64,000 nucleotides of DNA from Ruegeria lacuscaerulensis (GCF_013031245.1 NZ_WPZL01000001.1:62001-126000), one strand, 5' to 3'. Shown: positions 42,372-50,522, numbered from the stretch's first letter. Made by a program: numbers and translations. The notes: generated from the letters alone by a model not told the origin.

Positions 42372-43079
42372 ATGCGCTTTTCGCTTCTGATCCCCGCAAT
42401 CGGGCTTGTGACCGCTTGCAATACAGTGGCACCGGTCGGTGGCACGGATTTCAATACGCCAGCCTACCAGGCGCAGCGCGAGGCTCAACTTGCAGGGCAG
42501 GGGTATACCGGAAACCCTCTGCTTGGTCCGGTTGAAGTTTCTGAACAACAGCTGGGTGCGCCGGGTGCGGCCGCCCCGCTACCGGACGGCGACAATGCCG
42601 ACATCGCCTCTGCGACCGCGGCTGCTTTGGCCAACACATCGCCTCAGGGAACGGCGGCGCCTGTCGCGACGTCTGCCCCGAGCAATAACGCGATTTCCGA
42701 CGAACAGGACTTTGCGGCCGTATCGGACCGACGCACCATCGAATCCGATGCCGCGCTGATCGAACAGAACCGCCAAACGTATGAGGTGGTTGCTCCAACT
42801 GCAGTGCCGCAGCGCGGATCGGACGGGCAGCCCAATATCGTGCAGTACGCGCTGAACACTTCGAACCCGGTGGGAACCCAGCTTTACAGCCGCGCGGGGT
42901 TCAACCTGCAGGCTAAGGCGCAACGCAACTGTGCCCGCTACCCGTCGGCCGATCAGGCGCAGATCGAGTTTCTGGCGAATGGCGGTCCGCAGCGTGACCG
43001 TAAGGGACTCGACCCGGACGGTGACGGTTATGCGTGCGGCTGGGACCCAAGCGCGTTCCGCAGTGCCGTCAGCAACTGA
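42372..43079 (+). CDS. Lipoprotein with C-terminal Excalibur calcium-binding motif
   Basis: From the ATG at 42372 the 235-residue protein has a lipoprotein signal (SLLIPAIGLVTAC, lipidated Cys16). A long low-complexity region rich in Ala, Pro, Gln and Asn follows to about residue 165. A C-terminal domain near 190-235 holds the Excalibur motif DPDGDGYACGWDP with an upstream Cys (RNCARYPS) that can pair with the second Cys. Excalibur domains bind calcium outside the cell. Its stop overlaps the GTG start of an AmpD-type amidase by 17 bases, so the two may act together at the cell wall. Confidence 0.82.
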   Translation: MRFSLLIPAIGLVTACNTVAPVGGTDFNTPAYQAQREAQLAGQGYTGNPLLGPVEVSEQQLGAPGAAAPLPDGDNADIASATAAALANTSPQGTAAPVATSAPSNNAISDEQDFAAVSDRRTIESDAALIEQNRQTYEVVAPTAVPQRGSDGQPNIVQYALNTSNPVGTQLYSRAGFNLQAKAQRNCARYPSADQAQIEFLANGGPQRDRKGLDPDGDGYACGWDPSAFRSAVSN

Positions 43080-43749
43080 AACACTGACGCCCATTTGGCA
43101 CCCGTCGCCCAATTTCGGCCAGCGTCGGGATGGGCTGACGCCATCGCTGGTCGTTCTGCATTACACCGCAATGGATAGTACGCAGGCCGCGCTGGAGCGG
43201 TTGTGTGATCCTGCTCACGAAGTTTCGGCGCATTACCTGATTGGCGCTGACGGCATGCTTTGGCAGATGGTGCGAGAAGCGGATCGGGCTTGGCATGCCG
43301 GGGCCGGAGAGTGGCATGGTCAGAACGATATCAATTCGCGTTCAATTGGAATCGAATTGGACAATCAGGGCAATCACCCTTTTACCGAACCGCAAATGGC
43401 GATTTTGGAACAGCTGCTGCCACGGATCATGAAAAAGTGGCACATCGCCCCTGATGGCGTGATTGGCCATTCCGATTTGGCGCCGGGCCGCAAATTCGAC
43501 CCAGGCCCCCGTTTTGACTGGCTACGGTTGGAGCGCCAGCGCCTTGCCTGTCCGCGCGGGTGCGGGCAAGGCCCGGAAGATACGTCGGTAGATACGTTTC
43601 GTGCTTTAGCGCAGAATGCCGGTTTCACCGCGGAGGCCGACGATGAAACGTTGCTTGCTACCGTTCGCTTCAGATACCGCCCGTGGGGCACGGGCCCTCT
43701 GGAACCGGCTGATTTCTCGCCGCTTTGCAACAAGGATCTTCGGGTTTAA
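43063..43749 (+). CDS. N-acetylmuramoyl-L-alanine amidase, AmpD/AmiD type
   Basis: The enzyme cuts the amide between MurNAc (or anhydro-MurNAc) and L-alanine in peptidoglycan or its fragments. From the GTG at 43063 it has 228 residues in the Amidase_2 fold. The zinc ligands are His33 (VVLHYTAM), His136 (GHSDLAPGRK) and Asp146 (KFDPG), and the catalytic Glu98 lies in GIELDNQG. No signal peptide is seen, so it should be cytoplasmic like AmpD and serve wall recycling. Upstream in-frame starts inside the lipoprotein gene are unlikely. It could supply substrate for the MurQ/NagA pathway at 6.5-16.5 kb, which is inference. Confidence 0.87.
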   Translation: MPSATETLTPIWHPSPNFGQRRDGLTPSLVVLHYTAMDSTQAALERLCDPAHEVSAHYLIGADGMLWQMVREADRAWHAGAGEWHGQNDINSRSIGIELDNQGNHPFTEPQMAILEQLLPRIMKKWHIAPDGVIGHSDLAPGRKFDPGPRFDWLRLERQRLACPRGCGQGPEDTSVDTFRALAQNAGFTAEADDETLLATVRFRYRPWGTGPLEPADFSPLCNKDLRV

Positions 43750-43756
43750 TCCACTC

Positions 43757-43785
43757 TTGACGCCGCAGCCACCTGCGCATACCCA
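43757..43785 (+). promoter_or_regulatory. Probable sigma-70 promoter of the RNase P RNA gene
   Basis: TTGACG (43757-43762) and TACCCA (43780-43785) are 17 bases apart and lie 7 bases before the predicted 5' end of the RNA at 43792. The -10 box is weak but the spacing fits. Confidence 0.5.
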
Positions 43786-43791
43786 CGACCC

Positions 43792-44212
43792 CGCGCGGAG
43801 GGCCGGATGGCCGCTGGGGTCGCAAGGCCCGAGAGGAAAGTCCGGACTCCACAAGACAACGGTGCCGGGTAACGCCCGGGCGGGGCAACCCGACGGAAAG
43901 CGCCACAGAAATCAAACCGCCCCGCAAGCGTCAGAGGTTCGCCTCCGGCAATATGGGGTAAGGGTGAAACGGTGGGGTAAGAGCCCACCGCGCCGCTGGC
44001 AACAGTGGCGGCACGGCAAGCCCCACCGGGAGCAATGCCAAATAGGGTCCCCGCGCGGGCCGGTCGGCGTCAGCCGATACCGCCGCTAAGCGCGTCTTGG
44101 CCGAGAGGGACCGGGTTGGCAGCTTGAGCCGCGCAGCAATGCGCGGCCTAGAGGAATGGTCATCGAAGGGGGCAACCCCGGAACAAGATCCGGCTTACAG
44201 GCCCTCCGCGCG
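43792..44212 (+). ncRNA. rnpB: RNase P RNA (bacterial type A)
   Basis: This is the catalytic RNA of RNase P, which matures the 5' ends of tRNAs. The ends pair as an 11-base P1 helix (43792-43802 with 44202-44212). Universally conserved segments are present: GAGGAAAGTCCGG near 43831, the ACAGAAA segment near 43905, and AGATCCGGCTTACAG near 44186. The length of about 421 bases is normal for this group. The gene ends 6 bases from the stop codon of the convergent GYD gene. Confidence 0.95.
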
Positions 44213-44218
44213 TATTCG

Positions 44219-44551
44219 TCAGCTACCTGGCGGTGCATAGGCTCCGGTCAGTTTGGCGGCCTTTTTGGTGACGGCGACAAAGTCTTTCGCCTTCCAGGCG
44301 CGTACCGTTTCCACCTTGGACACCGCACCTGAGGCAGCGACGGCCATACCGATTGCCACGGCATCCGTACCGTCTGGTGCCTCGCTTATGACAACCACGT
44401 CATTTTCACCTGTAGTCATGTAAAACGCCAACAGTTTGCCGCCGACCTTTTTCAGCAATGCTCTGACGGCGCCTGTACGGTCCGCAGGCTTTTTCAGCAT
44501 GCCTTTGACCCCAGCTTGCGAATAGGTCGCGTAGGTAATGTAAATAGGCAT
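44219..44551 (-). CDS. GYD domain protein
   Basis: The 110-residue protein shows the GYD family pattern: IYITYATYSQAGVKGMLKKP at the start, RTGAVRALLKKVGGKLLAFY, and the motif TTGENDVVVISEAPD, where most relatives have GxYD. The C-terminus holds VETVRAWKAKDFVAVTKKAA. These small ferredoxin-like proteins have no known activity. It lies 70 bases after a DUF2182 gene on the same strand; AGGAGG lies before the ATG. Confidence 0.85.
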   Translation of the reverse strand: MPIYITYATYSQAGVKGMLKKPADRTGAVRALLKKVGGKLLAFYMTTGENDVVVISEAPDGTDAVAIGMAVAASGAVSKVETVRAWKAKDFVAVTKKAAKLTGAYAPPGS

Positions 44552-44621
44552 TAGTACCTCCTTTTAATCAAGTTTATGCAGGACCCGAATTTTGGCCGGT
44601 CCTTCGGCCGGAATGCGCGTG

Positions 44622-45467
44622 TCAGCCAGCCGCCACCCATGATGCGGCGACCAGCCAAACGCCCATGACGATCAGCGCTAGCCCGGTGAGGGGAGGAACA
44701 AGCCATGCGCCCCGCGGCATCAGCTTTTCCAACGCAACGTAAACAGCGATGCCGACGATCCAGTAGAGGTTCATGATGCCGCCGACAAACAGCAGCAACA
44801 TCAGCGCCCAACAACACCCCAGACAAAACGCGCCGTGCAATGCGCCAGTACGAAACGCACCGTATGCGCCGGGGCGGTTGTGGTCGGCCAGAAACTGAGC
44901 CGGGCTTCGGCAATGGCGCAGGCAGGCGGATTTGAGGCTGGACAGCTGGTATAGCCCTGCAGCGACCAGAACGCAGCCTGCAAACGCCTTGGAGTCGATT
45001 GTCATCATTGGCCCATCCGACAATCCTACGTGCTCAAAACCCCATTGAGTGCCTGTCGCAACAACACTGAATGCAGCCCAGGCAACAAGGTAGCCGGTTA
45101 GGAAATACAGGCTCAGCCGCGAGGTTCGGGTCCTGTCCGGACCCATCCGCTTGATGGCCGTAAACAACAGCACTGTCGGAGCGGCGCTGGGCGTCATCAT
45201 CGCGATCATCATGACCCACCACATGAGAAATATCAGAATGGTGTAGGGCAGGGTCCAGTTGACCTCGTCTCCCATCTGCATGGGTTCACCGACAGGCCCC
45301 GCCATGTGAGTCATGTCGATTGCGGACATGTTCATGCCTGTTCCGGCAACCGTGTACCATGAAGCGCCCAGAATGATCAGCAGAACGCAGAACAGCACAA
45401 TGCTTTTGTCGCGCCGTAACGCCCGATCAACCACTCCAAGGGGCGGTGGTTTTGTGTTTGCGGTCAT
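44622..45467 (-). CDS. DUF2182 integral membrane protein (predicted metal-binding)
   Basis: The 281-residue membrane protein has about six to seven helices: IVLFCVLLIILGASWY, TILIFLMWWVMMIAMMTPSA with the family's Met-rich WWxMMxAMM motif, LYFLTGYLVAWAAFSVVATG and LHGAFCLGCCWALMLLLFVG. The Cys-rich GAFCLGCCW and the SLKSACLRHC segment are typical of DUF2182 and were the reason it was described as metal-binding. The biochemical role is unknown. It follows the DUF1326 gene after 12 bases, a recurring pair. Confidence 0.87.
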   Translation of the reverse strand: MTANTKPPPLGVVDRALRRDKSIVLFCVLLIILGASWYTVAGTGMNMSAIDMTHMAGPVGEPMQMGDEVNWTLPYTILIFLMWWVMMIAMMTPSAAPTVLLFTAIKRMGPDRTRTSRLSLYFLTGYLVAWAAFSVVATGTQWGFEHVGLSDGPMMTIDSKAFAGCVLVAAGLYQLSSLKSACLRHCRSPAQFLADHNRPGAYGAFRTGALHGAFCLGCCWALMLLLFVGGIMNLYWIVGIAVYVALEKLMPRGAWLVPPLTGLALIVMGVWLVAASWVAAG

Positions 45468-45479
45468 CTTAGGTATCGA

Positions 45480-46115
45480 CTACGCGCCCAGAACGCCGTG
45501 TCCCGAGATGTTGAGATGGGCCAGATGCGCGTGCGTTGCGTCAAAGGTCAGGCTGATTGCGCCGCCCGTCGTTTTGGCCGTCCCCGAGGCCGCTTCCGCG
45601 TGGCGGTACTCAAACCCGTTTGGCAACTGAATGGATGCCCGATGAGGCGCCCCAGAAACAATGTGGGGGATTGGGCTGACATCCACATCGAAAACGCCGG
45701 GAACCTTGGCATATCCCATGCGCTCTTCCCGATCCCAATTGAGTTCGATCGGGACGTGCAGAGTTTCATGTTTCGTCGGAGCCATCGCGCTGTAGACGTA
45801 CCACATGGTCGCCATCTCATCGGTGTCTTCACCGGTCATGATGGCCTGAACGGCGGCTCGCTGATCGGTGGATGCGCTTTCGTCGATGACCAGTTGCATC
45901 TGACCGTTGCCCTCGTGAATTGGCCCGGGCCAGTGATAGACGCCGGCCGCTCGTACGCCAGCAAGGTCGGTGTCGCCATAGTGACCGGACTGAATATTGA
46001 ACACGACGACCGCTTCGCAATTGCCGTGAGAAGGAAGAACGCTGAACTGACACGGGCAACCGAAGTTGCAATTGCAATTGGCCAGCTCTTCGCCCTGAAT
46101 TTTCCATTCTGTCAT
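45480..46115 (-). CDS. DUF1326 domain protein
   Basis: From the ATG at 46115, with GGGGG upstream, the protein has 211 residues. It opens MTEWKIQGEELANCNCNFGC with the cysteine cluster ANCNCNFGCPCQF at 13-25 that defines DUF1326. Further conserved parts are GVYHWPGPIHEGNGQMQLVI and SGEDTDE-like MTGEDTDEMATMW. Four closely spaced Cys suggest metal or redox chemistry. There is no signal peptide. It is the first gene of a DUF1326-DUF2182-GYD operon. Function unknown. Confidence 0.88.
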   Translation of the reverse strand: MTEWKIQGEELANCNCNFGCPCQFSVLPSHGNCEAVVVFNIQSGHYGDTDLAGVRAAGVYHWPGPIHEGNGQMQLVIDESASTDQRAAVQAIMTGEDTDEMATMWYVYSAMAPTKHETLHVPIELNWDREERMGYAKVPGVFDVDVSPIPHIVSGAPHRASIQLPNGFEYRHAEAASGTAKTTGGAISLTFDATHAHLAHLNISGHGVLGA

Positions 46116-46459
46116 GATAGCCCCCAATACACATGAACAAAAACTCTGCTGACAGAGAGTTATGCCTGTTTCCGGTGCCTCGGGATTCAAGCCCCTTGAT
46201 GGTTATGTGGGGCGTTGAATTGGCGCGAACGTATCACGAATTCGTAATCTGTTCAAACCAGGCCATGTGCGGGAAAGCGCCTGTTCTCTGACAGATCTTT
46301 CAAACTGCGGTCTCGGTATTTCAAATTCGTCTAGTCTGATGCCCACTGTGTACCTCACGGCCGCATCAGATATTCAGATATCCGTGAAGCATCGGAATTT
46401 AGGTTTGCGAACTATGATAGGGTGCGGAAAAGACTATTTTGAAAGTTGGGAGGATTGTC
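46116..46459. promoter_or_regulatory. Divergent promoter region with two short palindromes
   Basis: This 344-base gap separates the divergent DUF1326 and TerB-like genes and holds no gene I can support. It contains a perfect 10-base palindrome, ACGAATTCGT at 46236-46245, and a GATAT-TCAG-ATATC repeat near 46370. Either may be an operator, but there is no adjacent regulator gene to match. Confidence 0.35.
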
Positions 46460-47164
46460 ATGAGTTTTATGAAAGCACTGGCCTCGGTGGCCGTTGGATT
46501 TGCCGCTGCAAAAGGAGTGGAAAAATACAAGCAAATGGGTGGTATGGCTGGCCTGCAAGACATGATGCAGGGTGCCGGAGGGAGCTTCGGTATAGACCAG
46601 CTTGGCAAAATGGCCGAGCAATTCGGCATGCCCGGTGGGGCCGCTGGTCTGCAGGAGATGATCGGTAAACTGGGTGTTGCTAACCCGGCAGGTGCCGCCG
46701 GGTTGGGAGGGCTGATGAACGCCCTGCAGGGCGCCGCGAAAACCGGCAGTCAGCAAACAGCGGACATGATGGAAACTGTTTTCAAGGGCACACCGGGCGG
46801 TGCCGTCATGGAGGAGCAGGCCAAACTGATGCTGCGCGCGATGATCCAGGCGGCGAAAGCCGATGGGGAGTTGGATGCACACGAAAAGGAAACTATTCTT
46901 GGAGAGCTGGGTGATGAGATCAGCGAAGATGAACGTGCTTTTGTTCAGGACCAGCTTGAGGCTCCGATCGATGTCATCGGACTAGCCGCTGATTCCGGCG
47001 GGCCCCTCAAGACGCAGATTTACGCCACGTCGCTGGCAGCGATTCGTCTGGATAATGAAAGAGAGGCATCTTACCTGCGGCAGCTGGCGACCGCCCTGGG
47101 GCTGTCGGACGCTGAACGCGATCAGATCCACACCTATATGGGGGCGCCAATCCTGTCTTCCTGA
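46460..47164 (+). CDS. TerB-like DUF533 protein
   Basis: From the ATG at 46460, with GGGAGG 7 bases upstream, the protein has 234 residues. An N-terminal helix (FMKALASVAVGFAAAKGVEK) may touch the membrane. A Gly/Met-rich linker to about 115 follows (MGGMAGLQDMMQGAGG). The C-terminal DUF533/TerB domain runs to residue 234, with MLRAMIQAAKADGELDAHEK and the acidic EISEDERAFVQDQL. TerB domains occur in tellurite-resistance and membrane-stress systems, and E. coli YebE is a relative. It is monocistronic and lies about 10 kb from the TelA cluster, with which it may share a stress response. Confidence 0.85.
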   Translation: MSFMKALASVAVGFAAAKGVEKYKQMGGMAGLQDMMQGAGGSFGIDQLGKMAEQFGMPGGAAGLQEMIGKLGVANPAGAAGLGGLMNALQGAAKTGSQQTADMMETVFKGTPGGAVMEEQAKLMLRAMIQAAKADGELDAHEKETILGELGDEISEDERAFVQDQLEAPIDVIGLAADSGGPLKTQIYATSLAAIRLDNEREASYLRQLATALGLSDAERDQIHTYMGAPILSS

Positions 47165-47177
47165 CTTCGGTCTGGTG

Positions 47178-47195
47178 AAGGGCGCGATTGCCCTT
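47178..47195 (+). terminator. Short hairpin behind the TerB-like gene
   Basis: AAGGGC (47178-47183) pairs with GCCCTT (47190-47195) around six bases. The stem is short and its end overlaps the -35 box of the next promoter. Confidence 0.4.
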
Positions 47196-47221
47196 GACAT
47201 GGGCGGTGCAGCGCGTAAAAG
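47194..47221 (+). promoter_or_regulatory. Probable promoter of rpmG
   Basis: A perfect -35 TTGACA (47194-47199) is followed after 16 bases by TAAAAG (47216-47221), about 60 bases before the rpmG start codon. Confidence 0.5.
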
Positions 47222-47280
47222 CGCACGCTCATAGGAATTCAACCGAAAGGCCCCTGCCTTTTCGGACGCAGGAGATAACC

Positions 47281-47448
47281 ATGGCGAAGCCGACGACAAT
47301 CAAGATCCGTCTGAACTCGACCGCGGGCACGGGCCACTTCTACGTGACCAAGAAAAACGCGCGTACCATGACTGAAAAAATGACCGTTCGTAAATACGAT
47401 CCGGTCGTTCGGAAGCATGTCGAGTACAAGGAAGGCAAGATTAAGTAA
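47281..47448 (+). CDS. rpmG: 50S ribosomal protein L33
   Basis: The 55-residue protein is a complete L33: [20 protein letters not shown], then [10 protein letters not shown] and the C-terminal [19 protein letters not shown]. It lacks the zinc-binding CxxC pairs of the other L33 type, which is normal for this group. GCAGGAG lies 6 bases before the ATG. It is monocistronic with its own promoter and a strong terminator. Confidence 0.97.
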   Translation: MAKPTTIKIRLNSTAGTGHFYVTKKNARTMTEKMTVRKYDPVVRKHVEYKEGKIK

Positions 47449-47473
47449 TCTGCCGTCCAGCTTGGACAATATT

Positions 47474-47503
47474 AAAGGGTTCTGCTGCGGCAGAACCCTT
47501 TTT
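47474..47503 (+). terminator. Intrinsic terminator of rpmG
   Basis: AAAGGGTTCTGC (47474-47485... pairing with 47490-47501) forms a strong stem with a TGCG loop, ending in a run of five T. Confidence 0.92.
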
Positions 47504-47668
47504 CGTTGCCTGCTGTTTAAGGAAGTTTCGGCCAGAATGACGGATGAGAGCCAGATCGGGCCGTTGCAGCGAAGCCTCAGCACGCAGGCCCTTGAGTTCG
47601 GCAACGGGTTGCTTTTTTGAAGAGCTTGCCACTACGGTTCAACAAACCGATCCAAAATGTTGGCCGTC

Positions 47669-48175
47669 ATGAAAAAAATCTTGTTATCCACAATAACTGT
47701 TCTGGCCCTTGCAGCCTGCGAAGACCCATATAACCGCGAAGGCGTCGGGTTCACGGGAATCGATGGAGAACCCCGTACCACCTCAGATGTGCCCGGCACG
47801 GTTGCTTTCCTTCCGCCTGCTACGAATGTTCCGGCTGAACTTGCACTTTTGCCCACAACGCGGGTAACGACGGATGCAACCGAGGCTGAGAAAGTGGCGC
47901 GCGTCGCGATCGACAATGGCGGACGCAGTGACACCACTGCTGTTGTTTTGACAGGATCGGACACAAATCTGTTTCTGAGCACAGTCAGCGTGAACGGCAC
48001 ATTGTTTGGTGTTCTGCGCACGGCGAACGGTAGCACTCGCGTTGACAACGGCATCGGCGCAAACTTTGGCCGCAATGCCGAGCAGTTCACCGGATGCTTG
48101 CCGGCTGGCGAGGTATACCGTAAGGGCTCGTCCGATCAAAGCTCGGGTTTTGCCGTGGCGTTGAACTGCAGCTGA
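47669..48175 (+). CDS. Small lipoprotein of unknown function
   Basis: From the ATG at 47669 (another in frame lies at 47657) the protein has 168 residues with a lipoprotein signal (MKKILLSTITVLALAAC, lipidated Cys17). The mature part has no family I recognise. Visible blocks are GVGFTGIDGEPRTTSDVPGT and VTTDATEAEKVARVAIDNGG. The C-terminal portion has two Cys (FTGCLPAGEVYRKG and ALNCS) that could form a disulfide. It has an own terminator and no partner gene. Neither start has a clear Shine-Dalgarno. Confidence 0.75.
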   Translation: MKKILLSTITVLALAACEDPYNREGVGFTGIDGEPRTTSDVPGTVAFLPPATNVPAELALLPTTRVTTDATEAEKVARVAIDNGGRSDTTAVVLTGSDTNLFLSTVSVNGTLFGVLRTANGSTRVDNGIGANFGRNAEQFTGCLPAGEVYRKGSSDQSSGFAVALNCS

Positions 48176-48201
48176 CCCAACAGACCTGATATCCCAAATG
48201 T

Positions 48202-48231
48202 AAAGCCTCCACCAATTGGTGGAGGCTTTTT
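48202..48231 (+). terminator. Intrinsic terminator behind the lipoprotein gene
   Basis: AAAGCCTCCACC (48202-48213) pairs with GGTGGAGGCTTT with an AATT loop, followed by further T residues. It is a classic terminator for the plus-strand gene. Confidence 0.92.
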
Positions 48232-48283
48232 CCTTGCCGATTTGGCCTGCGGCATAGGGCGTGGCGGGAATATTCCCAGTCCG

Positions 48284-48314
48284 AAAAAAAAAGGGCGGGC
48301 CCTGTGGCCCGCCC
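48284..48314 (-). terminator. Intrinsic terminator behind the Bax-inhibitor-1 family gene
   Basis: GGGCGGGCC (48293-48301) pairs with GGCCCGCCC (48306-48314). On the minus strand nine T follow directly. It ends the leftward gene 24 bases past its stop. Confidence 0.92.
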
Positions 48315-48337
48315 CACCGAAAGGTATCCGTGTTCTA

Positions 48338-49114
48338 TTATTCGCGGCTGCCGAAGAACTGCAGCAGGAACATGAACATGTTGATAAAGTCCAGATAAAG
48401 GCTCAGAGCGCCCATGATCGCGGCTTTGCCCAGCCATTCCTGATCGCCCGAGTGTGCCATCTGCAAGTAGGTGTTCTTGATGTTCTGCGTATCGTATGCG
48501 GTCAGACCGGCAAAGATCAGAACGCCGATGATCGAGATAGCAAACGCCATAGCAGGCGAAGCCAGGAAGATATTGACCACCATCGCGACGATCAGGCCAA
48601 TCAGACCCATCATCAGGAATGTGCCCATCGCGGACAGGTCTTTTTTCGTGGTGTAGCCGTATAGTGACAGCCCCGCGAATGCGATAGCTGTGATCAGGAA
48701 AACCTGAATGATCGACTGGCCGGTGAAGACCAGGAAAATCCAGCTGATCGAAACACCCATTACTGCGGCAAAGATATAGAATACCGTCTGCGCCCCGGCG
48801 GCCGACAGGCGGTTGATTCCTGCGCTGAAGCCAAAGACAAATGCCAGCGGGGCAAACATGATCACCCATTTCAGCGGTGAGGCGAATAGGGTGTAGCCGA
48901 ACGACGTCAAATACTTGTCAGCGCTCAACTGTGCTGCGGCTGCCGATGGGTCAGCCGTTGTTGCCAGGCCCGAGATAGCCCAGGCTGCTGCAAAAGTAAT
49001 CAGCATGCCTACAGACATCGTGCCGTAGACTTTGTTCATGTGGGCGCGCAGGCCCTCGTCAATCTGGGCAGCGCGCGCGCCGGTCGCCGTCCGGATCGTG
49101 TCGAATTGTGCCAT
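48338..49114 (-). CDS. Bax inhibitor-1 / YccA family membrane protein
   Basis: From the ATG at 49114, with GGGAGAC upstream, the 258-residue protein has seven membrane helices. It carries typical BI-1 sequence: AHMNKVYGTMSVGMLITFAA near 25-44, SPLKWVIMFAPLAFVFGFSA, and the C-terminal LTAYDTQNIKNTYLQMAHSG near 210 with the conserved Asp. Family members form pH-sensitive calcium leak channels; E. coli YccA protects the translocon from FtsH. The role here is unknown. The gene is flanked by terminators and transcribed alone. Confidence 0.93.
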   Translation of the reverse strand: MAQFDTIRTATGARAAQIDEGLRAHMNKVYGTMSVGMLITFAAAWAISGLATTADPSAAAAQLSADKYLTSFGYTLFASPLKWVIMFAPLAFVFGFSAGINRLSAAGAQTVFYIFAAVMGVSISWIFLVFTGQSIIQVFLITAIAFAGLSLYGYTTKKDLSAMGTFLMMGLIGLIVAMVVNIFLASPAMAFAISIIGVLIFAGLTAYDTQNIKNTYLQMAHSGDQEWLGKAAIMGALSLYLDFINMFMFLLQFFGSRE

Positions 49115-49240
49115 TAAAGGGTCTCCCTTCACATAGTTCTTGTCGCGGTCCGAGTTTCGGACCCCGTTCCCCGCAAATATCGGAAACTGCGGGCCACGTT
49201 TCAAGGGTTTAACGTGAGAAACGGGTTAAAACACGCAACA

Positions 49241-49274
49241 AAAAAGGCGGCCCGCCTATGTGGGCCGCCTTTTT
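49241..49274 (-). terminator. Intrinsic terminator behind the DUF1127 gene
   Basis: AAAAAGGCGGCCC (49241-49253) pairs with GGGCCGCCTTTTT (49262-49274) around an 8-base loop. It has A- and T-rich ends on both strands and lies just past the DUF1127 stop. Confidence 0.92.
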
Positions 49275-49296
49275 GGCAAACTGGAGTGTTTTGGCA

Positions 49297-49506
49297 TCAT
49301 TTTTGCCAGAATTGTGGGGCATCCCAGATCGGGCGGCTGGCCTCAGCCTCTGCCTGCTCACGCGTGATTCCAATGTCCTCCAGCGCCCGGTCATCCAGTC
49401 TTGCCAGATTGCGGCGCTGGCGCCTCAGGGAAAGTGCGTCCCAAACGGTGGTCAGGCTAAAGCCGCGGCGAGGCTTGCAGTTTCTTTTGATTGCAATTTG
49501 GGTCAT
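49297..49506 (-). CDS. DUF1127 small basic protein
   Basis: From the ATG at 49506, with GGAAAGGAC upstream, the protein has 69 residues. The DUF1127 motif lies in the second half: LRRQRRNLARLDDRALEDIG followed by ITREQAEAEASRPIWD. These arginine-rich peptides are abundant in alphaproteobacteria and some bind RNA or affect phosphate and carbon metabolism. Its role here is not known. It is a single-gene unit with a strong terminator, divergent from the LysR gene. Confidence 0.92.
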   Translation of the reverse strand: MTQIAIKRNCKPRRGFSLTTVWDALSLRRQRRNLARLDDRALEDIGITREQAEAEASRPIWDAPQFWQK

Positions 49507-49633
49507 AGTATTTGTCCTTTCCTTGAAATTCGATGGTTTCATCGTGTTCCATCAACTTCCTTGATTTATATGGCGCGATATGACACATTTTGAAAATGAA
49601 TATTTATGAAGTAACGCATAAGGAATCGTGAAC

Positions 49634-50515
49634 ATGCGAAATTTGGACATCACGACATTGCGCTCGTTTGTAGCTGTAGCCGACCATGGTGGTGTGACAC
49701 GTGCCGCCGGGTTTCTGCATCTGACGCAGTCGGCTGTTTCAATGCAGCTGAAGCGGCTGGAAGAACTGTTGGGGCTCGAGTTGCTGGACCGCAGCGGCAG
49801 AACTATCGCCTTGACCGCTTCGGGCGAGCAGTTGTTGGCCTATGCCCGGCGCATGATCGCATTGAATGATGAAGTGATCTCAAAACTCACGGATCAGGCG
49901 TTTGAGGGAGAGGTCGTGCTCGGTGTGCCTCACGATATTGTTTACCCGGCAATCCCCAGGGTTCTGCAGCGGTTCAATGCGGACTTCCCAAGGGTTCGTG
50001 TACAACTGGTGTCGTCCTATTCGCTTCAGCTCAAGGATATGTACAAACGCGGAGAGTGCGATCTGATCCTGACGACCGAGGCAAACGGGGGCGAGGGCGC
50101 CGAAACCATCGCGGAACTGCCTTTGCGCTGGATCGGTGCTCCGGGCGGCTCGGCCTGGCGCAAACGACCGATTCCGCTGGCGCTTGGCCGCCGCTGTCTG
50201 TTCCGGCCGCAGGTCATTGCAGCATTGGACGAGGCAGGCATCCCCTGGGAACTGTCCGTTGAAACCGAAAACGACCGCACGATCGAGGCGACAGTAAGTG
50301 CCGACCTCGCGGTTCATGCGATGCTGGACGGCACCGAGGCCGCGCATCTGGTTCAGATAGACACCGGAGGAGTGCTACCGGAACTTCCCGCACATATGAT
50401 TAATTTGTACGGGGGCGAGGCCGGGCGCGGTCAGGTCGTCGAGGCGCTGGCAACGCTTGTACGCCAGAATTTCCGTATGCTGGGCGGTGCGCCGTTGAAG
50501 GCGGTCGTCGGCTGA
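49634..50515 (+). CDS. LysR family transcriptional regulator
   Basis: The 293-residue protein has the LysR winged helix at about 3-62 (LDITTLRSFVAVADHGGVTR, LTQSAVSMQLKRLEELLG) and an effector domain at about 88-285 (GEVVLGVPHDIVYPAIPRVL, RGECDLILTTE). I chose the ATG at 49634, 9 bases after AAGGA, over an in-frame GTG at 49628. LysR regulators often control divergent genes; the neighbour upstream is the DUF1127 gene, and the quinone oxidoreductase gene converges from the other side. The effector cannot be told. Confidence 0.92.
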   Translation: MRNLDITTLRSFVAVADHGGVTRAAGFLHLTQSAVSMQLKRLEELLGLELLDRSGRTIALTASGEQLLAYARRMIALNDEVISKLTDQAFEGEVVLGVPHDIVYPAIPRVLQRFNADFPRVRVQLVSSYSLQLKDMYKRGECDLILTTEANGGEGAETIAELPLRWIGAPGGSAWRKRPIPLALGRRCLFRPQVIAALDEAGIPWELSVETENDRTIEATVSADLAVHAMLDGTEAAHLVQIDTGGVLPELPAHMINLYGGEAGRGQVVEALATLVRQNFRMLGGAPLKAVVG

Positions 50516-50522
50516 CCAGCTC

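Noticed and set aside
43792..44212. Several small open frames on both strands inside the RNase P RNA
   Set aside because: The region is fully explained by the structured RNA with a matching P1 helix and conserved core.
46370..46386. GATAT-TCAG-ATATC palindrome before the TerB-like gene as a specific operator
   Set aside because: Only 5-base arms of low complexity in an AT-richer gap; expected by chance and not matched to any regulator in the window.
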